NCBI GenBank assembly: GCA_905182865.1
Contig: CAJJCY010000003.1
Location: 519,740-583,739 of the forward strand
Length of the DNA: 64,000 nt
Reading direction: 5' to 3'
Source of the DNA: an uncultured SAR324 cluster bacterium
GTDB lineage: Bacteria > SAR324 > NAC60-12
The notes beneath the pieces were generated by a model. That model was not told where the DNA came from. It did no database searches and worked only from the letters and a program-made list of their open reading frames with translations. Shown in pieces: positions 29,573-41,000 of the stretch. Positions within the stretch are counted from its first letter, which is position 1; every line of letters begins with the position of its first letter. Both the position numbers and the translations under genes were made by a program.

Positions 29573-30259
29573 TTATGGTTTGTTTTTCTGCGTTGAAATT
29601 TCTTCTCCTGTTTTGAGCGCAAGCTCTTGTAAAATTGCCTCCAGTTTACTGCAAATCACTGGGACTTCTTCTGGCAACAGTTCTTTAGGTACGTGGAACG
29701 GTTCTCCAAATGATTCAACGATTGTAGTAAAGGGTTTGGGAATTTTGTGTCTGTCCCAGCTTTTAAGCTTCCAAAGATGTTTTGCCTCATAGTGCCAGGG
29801 AATGATAGGAACTCCTGAGTATTTTGCAAGCAGTACGACTCCAGATTGAATTTTTTCCGGAGGACCCAGAGGACCATCCGGAGTGATAGCAACTGATTTT
29901 TTTCCCTTAAGCAGTTTTATAAGTTGTTTCAGAGCGGGAATTCCTCCTCTAGTGGTTGAGCCACGTACTGCTTGGTAGCCAAAATGAGCAAATACATCGT
30001 AAATAACTTCACCATCGTCGCTGTTGCTGATCAAAGCAGTTAGTTCTTGATTTCTCAGAAGCCAGACACTGAAATATATGTTTTGGTGCCATGTGGCAAC
30101 AATTACGCTGCCGTATTCCTGCAGCGCAGTTTTCAGTATTTGCTGATTATTGCTTTTAATACGTGTAGTATTTCCAGTAATTCGAATCAGCAGCATGAGC
30201 GTTTTGGTAATCAACCAGCGCTGAAAACGTCTTTTCAAAGAAGATTTTGCTTCTTTCAT
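29573..30259 (-). CDS. DUF374 lysophospholipid acyltransferase-like protein
   Basis: A 228-residue protein of the DUF374 group. VIVATWHQNIYFSVWLLR is the family's variant of the acyltransferase HX4D region, SNSDDGEVI and FGYQAVRGSTTRGG follow, and AITPDGPLGPP is the conserved substrate loop. These proteins are predicted inner-membrane acyltransferases linked to lipid A or lipoprotein modification in Gram-negatives; the reaction is not established. A good promoter lies about 50 bases upstream. Confidence 0.82.
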   Translation of the reverse strand: MKEAKSSLKRRFQRWLITKTLMLLIRITGNTTRIKSNNQQILKTALQEYGSVIVATWHQNIYFSVWLLRNQELTALISNSDDGEVIYDVFAHFGYQAVRGSTTRGGIPALKQLIKLLKGKKSVAITPDGPLGPPEKIQSGVVLLAKYSGVPIIPWHYEAKHLWKLKSWDRHKIPKPFTTIVESFGEPFHVPKELLPEEVPVICSKLEAILQELALKTGEEISTQKNKP

Positions 30260-30307
30260 AGAGAAAAAATTTATTTTGTTGAATGAATATGAAAGCCACT
30301 TTACAAT

Positions 30308-30336
30308 ATTATACTATGATGAACGTCATCTGCTAA
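30308..30336 (-). promoter_or_regulatory. Candidate sigma-70 promoter for the acyltransferase gene
   Basis: On the minus strand, TTAGCA (30336-30331) and a consensus TATAAT (30313-30308) separated by 17 bases. The -35 box overlaps an inverted repeat TCTGCT/AGCAGA (30329-30334, 30344-30349) that might bind a regulator. Confidence 0.45.
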
Positions 30337-30361
30337 ACAATTCAGCAGAACCTCCAAAATA

Positions 30362-30496
30362 ATGCAGGTAATTTTTGAAGTATTACATAATCCGAAAGTC
30401 CATATACGATCTTCTGAAGATGAATGCAATAATGAAAGTCTAACCCAAAACAAAGTTCTTCCTGAATCTAAGCACAATGCCTATCTGGTTTGTTAA
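30362..30496 (+). CDS. Possible 44-residue ORF of unknown function
   Basis: An ATG-to-TAA frame reading MQVIFEVLHNPKVH and continuing for 44 residues, in the otherwise empty 325-base gap before trkH. No ribosome site or known family; it may be chance. The rest of the gap holds only the acyltransferase promoter and a GGAGT/ACTCC hairpin at 30550-30564. Confidence 0.2.
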   Translation: MQVIFEVLHNPKVHIRSSEDECNNESLTQNKVLPESKHNAYLVC

Positions 30497-30584
30497 CCTT
30501 GTCCGTTTTATTCAAGCAAAAGATTCGCCGACTTGTGTTTCAACTGCACGGAGTGCTTTACTCCAAATGAACTTGAAAAAATAA

Positions 30585-32045
30585 ATGCATTTTCGTTCCA
30601 TAGCATACGTCGTGGGGACACTGCTGCTGGTTACCAGCATTGCTCTGCTATTTCCCATCATCACTTCCTTAATTTATCAGGAGAACGATTTTAACGCTCT
30701 GCTTATTTCTGCAGCGGTGGCTTTTGTGATGGGCCTGCCTTTATGGTGGTTTTCACCGAAAGATTATGAATTAAGCTTCCGAGACGCAATCCTCATCGCA
30801 GTATTTGGTTGGGTAATCATTTCCGTTGTATCAGCAATGCTCCCTTACTACTTAACAAATACAATTACTTATTTTCCTAATTTGCTTTTTGAAACGATGT
30901 CAGGTTATACCACAACAGGAGCAACTATCCTGACGGATATTGAATCCCTGCCTCATGGATTGTTATTCTGGCGCAGCGAAACTCATCTGCTTGGGGGTAT
31001 GGGATTTTTGACTCTGACCTTGATCTTTTTACCCCACGGTATGGCTGGAGTACGAATCTTTCGTGCTGAGTCCAGTCCTGGACAAGTTATAACCAAAGAA
31101 AAATTTCTTCCACGAAACCGTGACGCCATGATTTGGCTCTGGTCTATTTATCTCGGACTGAACATGTTGCAAACACTGATGCTTTGGGGCGGTGGAATGT
31201 CACTGTTTGACTCACTGTGTCATGCCTTTGGAACTGTTGCCACTGCAGGATTCTCTCCCAAGAATACCAGTCTTGGCCATTACGGAAATGCTTATTTTGA
31301 TTGGGTTGTTACGATTTTTATGTTTCTTGGCGGAATGACTTTTATGCTTTTTTACCACATGCTGAAAGGAGAATGGAACTTAGTTCGAATCAACACTGAA
31401 TTACGCTGGTATGCCACTATTGTTGGTTTTTTCTGTGGAATATCAACCCTAATTTTGTGGATGAATGGGACCTATGATCGGTTTTTTGATGCACTTCGCC
31501 ATGCTTCTTTTCAAATAATTTCTTTGCTGACCACTACCGGTTTCACAACTGCAGACTATGAACTTTGGCCTCAGTCAGCACAGATGCTGCTTTTTATTGT
31601 CTGCTTTATTGGTGCATGTGCAGGTTCTACGACCAGCGGAATTAAAATCGTACATTTTGTTATCATCTGGAAATTCATGGTAACAACGATCAAGAAAATG
31701 TTTTTTCAGCCCCGGACAATCCTACCGATTCTACTTAATCAGCGTACCATAGATCCGTTTGCCGTCAATCTCTCCATCTGTTATTTCATTGCCAATATAT
31801 TTCTAGTTTTGGGTGGAGGTTGTGTTATGGTACTTTTAGATTCTATGGATTTTCAGACAGGAATGAGTTCAGTCATTGCCGCAGTGATGAACGTTGGTCC
31901 GGGATTTGGTGACGTTGGGCCTTCAGAAAACTATGCTCATATTTCAGCAGCAGGAAAATGGTTTCTTGCCTGGCTGATGCTTGTTGGCAGGTTGGAAATG
32001 TTCTCCGTTCTTGTACTGCTTTTTCCATCTTTCTGGAAAAAATAA
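30585..32045 (+). CDS. trkH: TrkH/KtrB family potassium uptake protein
   Basis: A 486-residue inner-membrane K+ channel-like transporter with four M1-P-M2 units. The four P-loop filters can be read in order: SGYTTTGATIL, FGTVATAGFSP, LLTTTGFTTADY and MNVGPGFGDVGP. The start MHFRSIAYVVGTLLLV is typical for TrkH. TrkH normally works with the NAD-binding subunit TrkA, which is not in this window. Converges with relA. Confidence 0.94.
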   Translation: MHFRSIAYVVGTLLLVTSIALLFPIITSLIYQENDFNALLISAAVAFVMGLPLWWFSPKDYELSFRDAILIAVFGWVIISVVSAMLPYYLTNTITYFPNLLFETMSGYTTTGATILTDIESLPHGLLFWRSETHLLGGMGFLTLTLIFLPHGMAGVRIFRAESSPGQVITKEKFLPRNRDAMIWLWSIYLGLNMLQTLMLWGGGMSLFDSLCHAFGTVATAGFSPKNTSLGHYGNAYFDWVVTIFMFLGGMTFMLFYHMLKGEWNLVRINTELRWYATIVGFFCGISTLILWMNGTYDRFFDALRHASFQIISLLTTTGFTTADYELWPQSAQMLLFIVCFIGACAGSTTSGIKIVHFVIIWKFMVTTIKKMFFQPRTILPILLNQRTIDPFAVNLSICYFIANIFLVLGGGCVMVLLDSMDFQTGMSSVIAAVMNVGPGFGDVGPSENYAHISAAGKWFLAWLMLVGRLEMFSVLVLLFPSFWKK

Positions 32046-32174
32046 TGTACTGCCGCTGTACTCCTCAATTATTTTTCCACACTGCTTGCAGAACAGGATT
32101 TAAACTGAATGGTTGCAATTTCAGCAAGTTCAGCATTTAATTTTCTCAGGTATCTCAAAGTATTGAAAACAGCC

Positions 32175-34154
32175 CTACTTTTTGTTCCCCCAGCGTACCA
32201 TGACCATCCTTTCCGGAGTTAATTTATTTAAATAGGCACAACCATACTTATGGATTGTGATCACTCTCTCCAGAGTGAGATAGCCCTGAATGGAATGGCT
32301 TTTATCTGGAGAACAGCACTTCGCTATACGTGTCATGACATTTTCCATTCCATCCACAAGAATCTTGTTTGTTGATGGAGATTCCGTAATTCTTTTTTTT
32401 CTGGTCTTGGCTTTAGTTCCAGGTTGCGACGGTGATTCCGGATTTGAGGCAGTAACCGAACTTGGGTCATCTGCAAACCATCTACGGACTTCTTCACTGC
32501 GAATAGAACCGTCACCAATGGAAAAAAGTATGTGCTCAAATTCTTGATTTTTATGTAAACGTGATTCCTTTTCCATCCGCCCTTCCCGAGTCATCCGATT
32601 CAGATTAAGACTGTGATTCTTGAATTCCCGTTCCAACATTTCCAAACCTTCTTTTCGTCTTCCTTCTCTGCTCCGCTCGTGTAAAGCATGTTTAATTTTA
32701 TTGCGGGCGTGACGTGTTATTACAAAATCCAGCCACTCTTTCCGGGGTTCCTGTCGCGGGGATGTAAGTATTTCCACTGTATCACCGCTTTGCAGGGAAC
32801 TGTCGAGGCGCGTGATGTTACCATTCGTCTTTGCGCCGGTCATGCGGTTGCCGACTTCCGTATGAATTGCATAGGCAAAATCAACTGGTGTGGCAGTTTG
32901 TGGCAGTTCCCGGATATCTCTTGAAGGTGTCATTACATAGATATTGTCACTAAACAGATCAATAAGGGGTATTGTTTCGTTATGCCTCCCTGCTTTACTT
33001 TGTTCTGCCAGTGACACTTCAATTTGTTTAGCTTTTTTTTCTTTTGACGGTTGTCGTTTTTCCTTATACAGCCAGTGTGCCGCAACCCCATATTCTGCCA
33101 TCCGGTGCATCTTATGTGTCCTGATTTGAATTTCAATTGGCCTTAAATATCTCAAGGGACCATTTTGGGAATCTGTGACTGTCGTGTGGAGAGATTGGTA
33201 TCCGTTGGACTTAGGGTTTGCGATATAATCTTTGAAACGATTTTTTATTGGTATCCAGTTCTCGTGAATAAAACTCAGTGCCGCATAGCATTCATCGATA
33301 CCATTTACCAAAATTCTAAATCCAATCAAATCTTGAATTCGGTCAAAATTGTTTTCGACTTTCTCAAGTTTTTGAAAAATTGAGTAAAAACGTTTGTAGC
33401 GGCCCTGGACTTCATGAGTGATTCCTGCCTCTGTCAAAATATGACGAATTTTTTCTGAAATTATTTCAACACTGTCTGAACGATCACTGCGTTTTCGACC
33501 AATTTTTTTCTTCAGGTTTTGGTAATTTTCATATTCCAGTTGCCTAAATGCAAGGTCCTCCATCTCTGACTTGATCCAGAAAATTCCTAAGCGTCCTGCT
33601 AAGGGAGCATGGACATGCAGGGCCGTCCATGCTGTTTCATCTCTCTCTTTTGGAGACAGGGAATCCAGCTGTTCCAATTTATGAAGCTGCAGCACCAGGA
33701 ACACAGTCAACAACTGGACGTCACCCAGAACTGTCAGCAGCATACGCAGGGTAAGTTCAGCCTGCTCAGAATTTTTCGGACGTACAGGAAACTGCTGCAC
33801 TTTGAGCATCCTGTGATAAAGCGGCAATGCATCTGAAAAAGAGCCCTTTGAATCAATTGATGTTTTGTATTCAAACTCTTTCGGCAAATCATCGGCTGCC
33901 TGATATTGCAAAAATAACAACGCAGCCTGGAGAGTTGCGGGGCTCAAAGAAAGTTGTTTGAGATTCTTTAAGAGTGTAGCCGCAGCATCGGGGTTGCTCT
34001 GCTTTGAGTACCAGTTTTCAAAAAGACTGGTTGCTTCAGGGTTTGTCAAAAATGCTTCCGGTACAACGGAATTGTTTATATTGGCATTATGGCCAAAAGT
34101 GATTGTTGGCGACGAAATATCTTCTGAAATTTCAGTTCCAGAAAGATTATTCAT
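32175..34154 (-). CDS. relA: RelA/SpoT family (p)ppGpp synthetase, RelA-like
   Basis: A 659-residue long RSH protein. The N-terminal domain aligns with the hydrolase region but lacks the HDxxED metal site, as in synthetase-only RelA. The synthetase domain follows (RYKRFYSIFQKLE, DLIGFRILVNGIDECYAAL, NPKSNGYQSLHTTV, IEIQIRTHKMHRMAEYGVAAHW), then a TGS domain (ATPVDFAYAIHTEVGNRMTG) and a zinc-finger/RIS region (IAKCCSPDKSHSIQGYL). It stops there, so the C-terminal ACT domain of ~80 residues is missing. Product would be (p)ppGpp. 23 bases downstream of the Nudix gene, probably one operon. Confidence 0.88.
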   Translation of the reverse strand: MNNLSGTEISEDISSPTITFGHNANINNSVVPEAFLTNPEATSLFENWYSKQSNPDAAATLLKNLKQLSLSPATLQAALLFLQYQAADDLPKEFEYKTSIDSKGSFSDALPLYHRMLKVQQFPVRPKNSEQAELTLRMLLTVLGDVQLLTVFLVLQLHKLEQLDSLSPKERDETAWTALHVHAPLAGRLGIFWIKSEMEDLAFRQLEYENYQNLKKKIGRKRSDRSDSVEIISEKIRHILTEAGITHEVQGRYKRFYSIFQKLEKVENNFDRIQDLIGFRILVNGIDECYAALSFIHENWIPIKNRFKDYIANPKSNGYQSLHTTVTDSQNGPLRYLRPIEIQIRTHKMHRMAEYGVAAHWLYKEKRQPSKEKKAKQIEVSLAEQSKAGRHNETIPLIDLFSDNIYVMTPSRDIRELPQTATPVDFAYAIHTEVGNRMTGAKTNGNITRLDSSLQSGDTVEILTSPRQEPRKEWLDFVITRHARNKIKHALHERSREGRRKEGLEMLEREFKNHSLNLNRMTREGRMEKESRLHKNQEFEHILFSIGDGSIRSEEVRRWFADDPSSVTASNPESPSQPGTKAKTRKKRITESPSTNKILVDGMENVMTRIAKCCSPDKSHSIQGYLTLERVITIHKYGCAYLNKLTPERMVMVRWGNKK

Positions 34155-34177
34155 TTGAAAGGTTGCTGAATTAAATG

Positions 34178-34777
34178 TTACAAAAGTCCCTGCACCATGA
34201 AATAGGTGTAAAGTTTAACATCAAATTGGACTCCCTGCCTCTTTTCTTGCTTGAAAAATTCTGCAATTTCATCTGGAGATTTGACGAATACAGTTATGAA
34301 TTCTTCTGGCTCATTTTCCGGTTTTGGATGCAGGTTCTCTTCGATGTTTTCATCAACCTGAACTTGTACAAATGAAACGGTTTCTGAAAGAATTCCGGGA
34401 GATGAAAACAATCTTGGGCTAATATTTTCGACTGTACCAACATAACCGGTTTCTTCAAAAAGTTCACGGATTGCAGTTCTTTCCAAAGTTTCACCAGGAT
34501 CAACTAAACCTGCAGGAAATTCCAGGATATAAGAATTTGTTGGCGGACGAAATTGGCGAATAATAATAAATCGTCCAGAAGGTTGCATTCGGGCAACTAT
34601 AATTACTGCCTCTGCACGGTGTTTACGATGCAATCCTTCCCATTTACGCACTTGTTTTTTGTCATCTTCATAGCTGAACTCCACAATCTCGGCCCAATTT
34701 CCGCGAAAGAGGAGTTGTTCATCAAGAACGCGTGCTGTGCCTGCATTTGGAGGATTATTAGTTTGGATTTCAGACAT
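34178..34777 (-). CDS. Nudix hydrolase, ADP-ribose pyrophosphatase-like
   Basis: A 199-residue Nudix protein. The Nudix box is complete: GLVDPGETLERTAIRELFEETGY. The preceding QFRPPTNSYILEFPAG is characteristic of ADP-ribose pyrophosphatases. It hydrolyses nucleoside diphosphates linked to another moiety. Upstream of relA in the same direction; a link to nucleotide alarmone turnover is possible but unproven. Confidence 0.88.
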   Translation of the reverse strand: MSEIQTNNPPNAGTARVLDEQLLFRGNWAEIVEFSYEDDKKQVRKWEGLHRKHRAEAVIIVARMQPSGRFIIIRQFRPPTNSYILEFPAGLVDPGETLERTAIRELFEETGYVGTVENISPRLFSSPGILSETVSFVQVQVDENIEENLHPKPENEPEEFITVFVKSPDEIAEFFKQEKRQGVQFDVKLYTYFMVQGLL

Positions 34778-34980
34778 TCAGATTCAACAGAAAAATTAAT
34801 AAATGTGTTTGCGCAATTGGTTTTGCAGTACAACTTGCCATATAAAAAGATAGAGGATTTTGTGACAATCACAATCCAATTTTGAAATTGTTTTTGCGTT
34901 GTCTTTTGTTGATGCCTGCAATAACATTCGACTGATGAGGATTAATTTCTGAAAACCATATTCTTGAAACAGTCGCCACT

Positions 34981-35454
34981 ATGAGAAACATCCGCTTAAT
35001 TTGGATTGGGAAATCGCAGGAGTCTTTTGTTCAGGATGGAATTAAAGTTTATTTGAAGAAAATCTCACATTACACTAAGGTTGATTTTGAAGAAATTAAG
35101 CCGGTAAAGTATAATTCAGGTACTACAGAGCAGTGGCGTAGGCAGGAAACGGAAAAATTACTAAAACGCCTGGACTCTTCTGAATTGAACATATTTTTGG
35201 ATGAAAGCGGGAAGAGTGAAACCTCAAAAAGTTTGGCTCGATGGTTTGAAAAACAAATACCACTCGGATGGCGGAGGGTCAACTTTTTCATTGGCGGGGC
35301 ATATGGTTTTGACAAAACAATGCTGCCTTCGGGAGTAAAGTTGTTGCGCCTCTCCGATATGACTTTTACACATCAAATGGTGAGATTAATTTTACTTGAG
35401 CAACTTTATCGTGCGTTTACGATTATGCGTGGAGAACAATATCATCATAATTAA
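34981..35454 (+). CDS. rlmH: 23S rRNA (pseudouridine1915-N3)-methyltransferase
   Basis: A 157-residue SPOUT-fold methyltransferase. Conserved blocks are IWIGKSQESFVQDGIKVYLKK, FLDESGKSETSKSLARWFE, the SAM-binding knot NFFIGGAYGFD, and the C-terminal FTHQMVRLILLEQLYRAF and GEQYHH. Full length. It methylates Psi1915 in helix 69 of assembled ribosomes. Divergent from the Nudix-relA pair. The 297 bases after it hold no gene that I can recognise. Confidence 0.95.
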   Translation: MRNIRLIWIGKSQESFVQDGIKVYLKKISHYTKVDFEEIKPVKYNSGTTEQWRRQETEKLLKRLDSSELNIFLDESGKSETSKSLARWFEKQIPLGWRRVNFFIGGAYGFDKTMLPSGVKLLRLSDMTFTHQMVRLILLEQLYRAFTIMRGEQYHHN

Positions 35455-35751
35455 ACTTAATTTATGTTATTCATAGGTAATAGATTGATATAATTATGTA
35501 TTATAAATTATGAGTAACAAAATAATAACAATTTTGCCACAAAGAAAGACAATCAAGAACAAGTTTTGTTGATGGATTTGGTAGGAATATGGACTGATTT
35601 GATCAAGTATTACTGAATAGTACGGAATTTCAGGGCCGATAGACACCTATATGGACACCTAAATCCACGCTCAGTATTACTGTGTAGGAAATGTTGGCTA
35701 GGTTGTGGAAGGTTGTATGACTGTTCTAAAGCAACCCATCGAAGAAAGAAT

Positions 35752-36764
35752 TTATGACTGACCTCCTACCACCATAAATGGTGAAATCTTCAGGGGTTGG
35801 CTTTGATTGTTGGAGGAATCGGTGAGGGTCATCTTGCAGTCGTCGTAGACTCCTGGTTCTGCTGTCAGCAGGGCAATGTGGTTGATGCCCACAACAGCCT
35901 TGTCGACATTCCCCCTGCACTTGCCGCTGAATCTGAGGGTTCCGGACTTGGAGGTTTTGAAGGAGTAGCTCGGCCTGTTAGTATGTATCATTTTCGGAAC
36001 AGGCTTGATCTCGGCAAGAACCGGCGGTGTGGCATCGATCCGGACTGTGCCAAGGGGCAGGGGTTCACTGGTGTTTCCAGAGGAATCGCTCAGTGTCAGT
36101 TCACAGTCGCTGTACTGACCGTCTCCGGGAAAGCTGATCGTGAGTTCGGACTTGCCCTGATTCATATGCTGCAGATCACCACTACAGTTGCCGGAGTATA
36201 CGAGGCTGCCTGCTTCACTGGCTTTTATCTCCATCTCTACATTCCGGCCTTGAACCTTAAAATCCCCGACCTGGGACAACTCCGGTACTGAGAAATCCAC
36301 CTTGAATGATGGTACTTGCAGAGGCTCACTCGTGTTGCCTTCTGAGTCTGTGACCTGTATGGCACAGTTGTCATAGTTTCCTTCCACCATTACCCCCAGT
36401 AGAATGTGGTGGTCTCCCTTGATCGCATTCTTGGTGGAACCGAAACAGTTTCCCGAGTAACTAATTGTACCGGCCTTTGAACTCCTGAATCCAAAGGAGA
36501 CAAGATTGTTTTCTTGCAGTGACGGAGATTTAATGTGGTTCAGAATTGGTGTTGTTGTTCCTTTTAGAGTTTTGATTATAGAGCTCGACAGGGAACTGAT
36601 TGTTTTAAAAACTCATTACTTGTAGAATCATTCTCTGGTCCACGACCACAGGACATCATCAATAAAATTGTATAAATCACTAAACCAATTAACCCAAAAA
36701 TCCGTAAATTTTCATAATGAAGTAAAAAAGTTATACCATATTTCCTAAAATTAGAAACCTCCAA
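35752..36764 (-). CDS. Small Ig-repeat lipoprotein (one frameshift)
   Basis: A lipoprotein of about 337 codons. The first part has a hydrophobic stretch ending in the lipobox-like LLMMSCGRG. The frame is lost near 36606 in an A run; adding one A joins it to the rest without gaps. Three Ig-like units follow, each with a paired Cys pattern (SGNC near the start; YDNC, YSDC or YDDC near the end) and DSSGNTSEPL-type linkers. These are diverged relatives of the A units of the large lipoprotein upstream. It lies 76 bases after that gene's stop, probably in the same transcript. Predicted outer-membrane or surface protein of unknown role. Confidence 0.7.
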
Positions 36765-36840
36765 CTAAGAACGCAGTATTCATTATCCAAGTAGTTTGAA
36801 AATCAAAATTTGCATCTAAACGTGTAAAGGTGGAAAAGTT

Positions 36841-38060
36841 CTACAAACTTATGACGGGTAGATTATCACCCATTTCACTAGAATTATCTCCACGGTTGTT
36901 TGTATCCCCTAGGCCCAGTTGTCCAGCAGTATTGCTTCCCCAGCATTTGATGGATGCGTTGTCGAGGATGGCGCAAGTTTGATTATCTCCAGCGGTGATG
37001 CCCCTGGCGGTTCTTCCAGGCCCAGATCAACTACAGGGAGGCTGTCGCCCAATTGGTCAGATCCCTGAGTTGCCCCACGTTGCTGTATCCCCTATGCCCA
37101 GTTGTCCAGATGTATTTGCCCCCCAGCACTTGATGGATGAGTTGTCGAGTATGGCGCAAGTATGATATTTCCCTGCTGCAATTGCAGTGCAGTTCTTCCG
37201 TGTCCACCGTTAGTTCGTTGCCTAGATTGATCCCCATTTCGTAGATGTGATCTCATTATTTAATTTTTACTTAGTCCCAATTGGCCCTCATTACCCTTCC
37301 CCAGCACTTGATGGCTGAGTTGTTGAGTATGCGCACAGTGTGACTTTCTCCTGCAGTGATGGCCTTAGCAGTTATTCCGGATCCCATGTCAACGAGGAGG
37401 ATGTCCCATTTGCACTTCGTCTCCCGGTTGTTGATTCCCTAGTCCCAGTTGTCCATGATCATTCTCCCCCCAGCACTTGATGGATGAGTTGTCGAGTATG
37501 GCACAAGTGTGGCTTCCTCCAGCTGCGATGACCTTTGCGGTTCTTCCGGATCCCAGGTCAACTACAGGGAGGTTGTCCCCCATTGGTTAGATCCGTCTCC
37601 ACGGTTGTTTGTATCCCTAGGCCCAGTTGTCCAGATGCATTTGCACCCCAGCACTTGATGGATGCGTTGTCGAGGATGGCACAAGTGTGATTGCTTCCGG
37701 CTGCGATGGCCGTTGCGTTCTTCCGGATCCCAGGTCAACTGCAGGGAGGTTGTCTCCCATTTCACTTGATTCATCTCCACGGTTGTTTGTATCCCTAGCC
37801 CAGTTGTCCAGATGCATTTGCCCCCAGCATTTGATGGATGCGTTGTCGAGGATAGCGCAAGTGTGATTGCTGCCGGCTGCGATAGCCTTAGCAGTTCTTC
37901 CGGTACCCAGGTCAACCACAGGGAGGTTGTCCCCCATTTCACTAGAATTATCTCCACGGTTGCTGGTATTCCCCTAGGCCCAGTTGTCCATAATTGTTCT
38001 TCCCCCAGCACTTGACTGAGCCGTTGTCTAACATGAAGCAGCTGTGCGCAGAACCAGCAG
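36841..38060 (-). repeat. Seven-unit RCC1-like repeat array
   Basis: Seven copies of a ~177-base unit encoding a blade of the type [15 protein letters not shown] followed by [13 protein letters not shown] and [11 protein letters not shown]. The shared core starts near 36942, 37123, 37299, 37472, 37650, 37827 and 38008. Seven is the number needed to close an RCC1 beta-propeller. Each blade has two cysteines. Confidence 0.85.
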
Positions 38061-41000
38061 TTGTTGGGAATGTGATAGACGTCTCAAACCCGTACGTCTG
38101 CGTATACTGTGGCAATATTATTCCCGGCACTGTCTTCTGCAGCAGTCGTAACACGTATCTTGTAGGTCGTTGAATAGAACATCTTCGGTGAGGACGTAAC
38201 TGTAAACGTCTTGTTAGTCTGAACTGGATGGTGATGAACCCATCTGGACACAACTACTGAAACTGTCTGAAGACAATTGAAGTGATCCAGAACAGTTGTA
38301 TTTGAAGTGTTGGTTGTTACTGAAGTGTTCTCCATTGACTCTGAAAAAGTCACAGAGATATTCTCACTTACTGAAACTGAACTTTGGTTGTCAGTAGGTG
38401 AGGTGGAAGAAACTGTTGGAGCAGTTGTGTCCACTACAAAAGTATTCACGCTCAATGCAGTGCTGGGATTCCCCGCAGAGTCAGTAACAGTGATGGTGCA
38501 GTTGAATAGCTAGTATTATCACTCAATGCAGTGGAGTTGTCCGGCTGCGTCAGAATGATGGTTACTTGTCTCCAGAGCTCGTCGCTGACGTGCTCGAACT
38601 GCCGCAACTTCCTCCGTAGAGTTCGTTCCTGCCTCGGTTGAACTGAAACTATATCTGGGGTGGTGTCGTTGGTTGGTGTCTGTTACAGCAGTGACCTCGC
38701 TAAGCGTGGTTGAGTTGTATCGATAATAAAAGAACTCACCGAAAGGGCCTGCTTGTGTTACTTACATTGTCAGTAACCGTGATGGTGCAGTTGCTGTAGG
38801 TTCCTCCGCCAGGGCATTGAAGGTTATATGTATTGTTACCACCGATGCTTGTCGTTGAACTGCTGCAGCTCCCTCCATAGGTGATGGTTCCTGCCTCGTT
38901 TGAGCTGAAGGTATAACTTGAGTGTTGTCATTGGTTGGTGTGGATACTCGCGTCACCTCGGCCAAAGTCGGTGCAGTGGTGTCGATCGTGAACGAATTCA
39001 CATCTTGGGGCTACTCGTGTTGCTTGCATTGTCAGTAACTGTGATGGTGCAGTCGCTGTAGGTTGCTCCTGCAGGGCATTGAAGGTTATAGTATTGTTAT
39101 CAGCCGAGGCTGTAGTGTGTTGAACTGCTGCAGCTTCCTCCATAGGTGATGTTCCTGCTTCGGTGGAGCTGAAAGTATAATCTGGGGTGTTGTCGCCTTT
39201 GTCGGTGGTGACTGCTGTGACTCTGCTTAGCGATGGTGCAGTGTATCTATCGTAAAAGAACTCACCGAGAGGTTGTCGCTTTCCCTGCCACCGTTGGTCA
39301 CCCTGATCGTGCAGTTGTCGTAGGTCCGTCCGCCAGGGTCATTGAAGGTTATAGTATTGTTATCTCCTGGGCTGCAGTAGGTTGAACTGCTGCAGCTTCC
39401 TCCGTAGGTGATCGTCCCCGACAGCGTCGAAAAGAATGTGTAATTTGGAGTGTTGTCATTGGTCGGATTGGTTACGGCTGTGACCTCGGCCAGAGCAGGG
39501 TTTGTGCACCAATAGTGAAGGAACTCACCGAGAGGTTGTCGCTCGTGTTGCTGGCATTGTCAGTTACTGAAATCTCACAGTTGCTGTGGGTTCCGTCAGC
39601 CAGGGCATCGAAGGTTATTGGATTGTTGCCCGCACTCGCATTATCCGGTGACCCGCTACAAACACTATAGTTGATGGTTCCGGCCTCGGTGGAGTGAAGA
39701 TGTAACTTAAGGATGTGTTGTCGCTGGTTGGTGTCGTTACATTATCTACCGGTTGAAGGACTGGTGAGGTTCTATCGAACTGAACGGCAGACCCGTTGGT
39801 GGTGCTGGTAACAGCGTACCGGCATTGCCGGCGAGATCACTGAAGCCTATGTTCAGACTCACCGATCCTTCAGTGTTACTGTCCGCCATGGTGTAGGCTG
39901 CACTCCATGTCATATTGTCACCAGTCTCTGTTGCAGCCTGACCGGCAATCTTACGGTGGGTGTTTGGATAGCTTCTGAAGAGGTAATGGACAAGGTGATA
40001 TTGTCACCAGTCTTAGCCATGAGTATAAAGTGTGTTGTTGGAAGCAATGGTTACATTGTCGAGCGTGGGAGCAGTTCTATCGAACGAACGGCAGACCCGT
40101 TGGTGGTGCTGGTAACAGGGATACCGGCATTGCCGGCGAGGTCACTGAAGACTATGTTCAGGCTCACCGATCCTTGTACTGTCACCGCCCGCCATGGTGT
40201 AGGCTGCACTCCATGTCATATTGTCACCAGTCACTGTTGCAGTCTGACCGGCAATTCTTACGCTGGGTGTTTGGATACGCTTCTGAAGAGGTGATGGACA
40301 AGGTGAATTGTCACCAGTCTTAGCCAGAGTAGAAACTGAGTTGCTGGAAGCAATGGTTACATTGTCGAGCGTGGGAGCAGTTGTATCGATCCTAAATTCT
40401 CTCACCGAGATGTTGTCACTCGTGTTGCTGTTATTGTCAACTGAAATCTTACAGTTGTTGTAGGTTCCGTCCGCCAGGGCATTGAAGGTTATAGTATTGT
40501 TACCAGCTACAGCAGTATTGTTATCACTGCTCGCAGTCCCCGCCGTAGCTGATCGTCCCCGGCAGCGTCGAAAAGAAGTGTAATCTGGTGATGTTGTCTG
40601 TGTTGGTGTGTCTACGGGTCACTCTCGGCCAGAGCGGGTGTGATCGCACCAATAGTGAAGGAGCTCACCGAGAGGTTGTCGCTCGTGTTGCTGGCATTGT
40701 CAGTAACCGTGATCGTACAGTTGCTGTAGGTTCCGTCAGCCAGGGCATTGAAGGTTATTGTATTGTTATCAGCTCGGCTATGTTATCACTGCTGCAGCTC
40801 CCACCATAGCTGATGGTTCCTGCTTCGGTGAACTGAAGGTGTAACTTGGTTCGTTGTCGCTGGTTGGTGTGGTACAGGTGTGACTCATCTAGTGTTGGTG
40901 AGGTTCTGTCAAACTGAACAGCAGACCCGTTCGGTGGTGCTGGTAACAGCGCTACCGGCATTACCGGCGAGATCACTGAAGGCTATGTTCAGACTCACCG

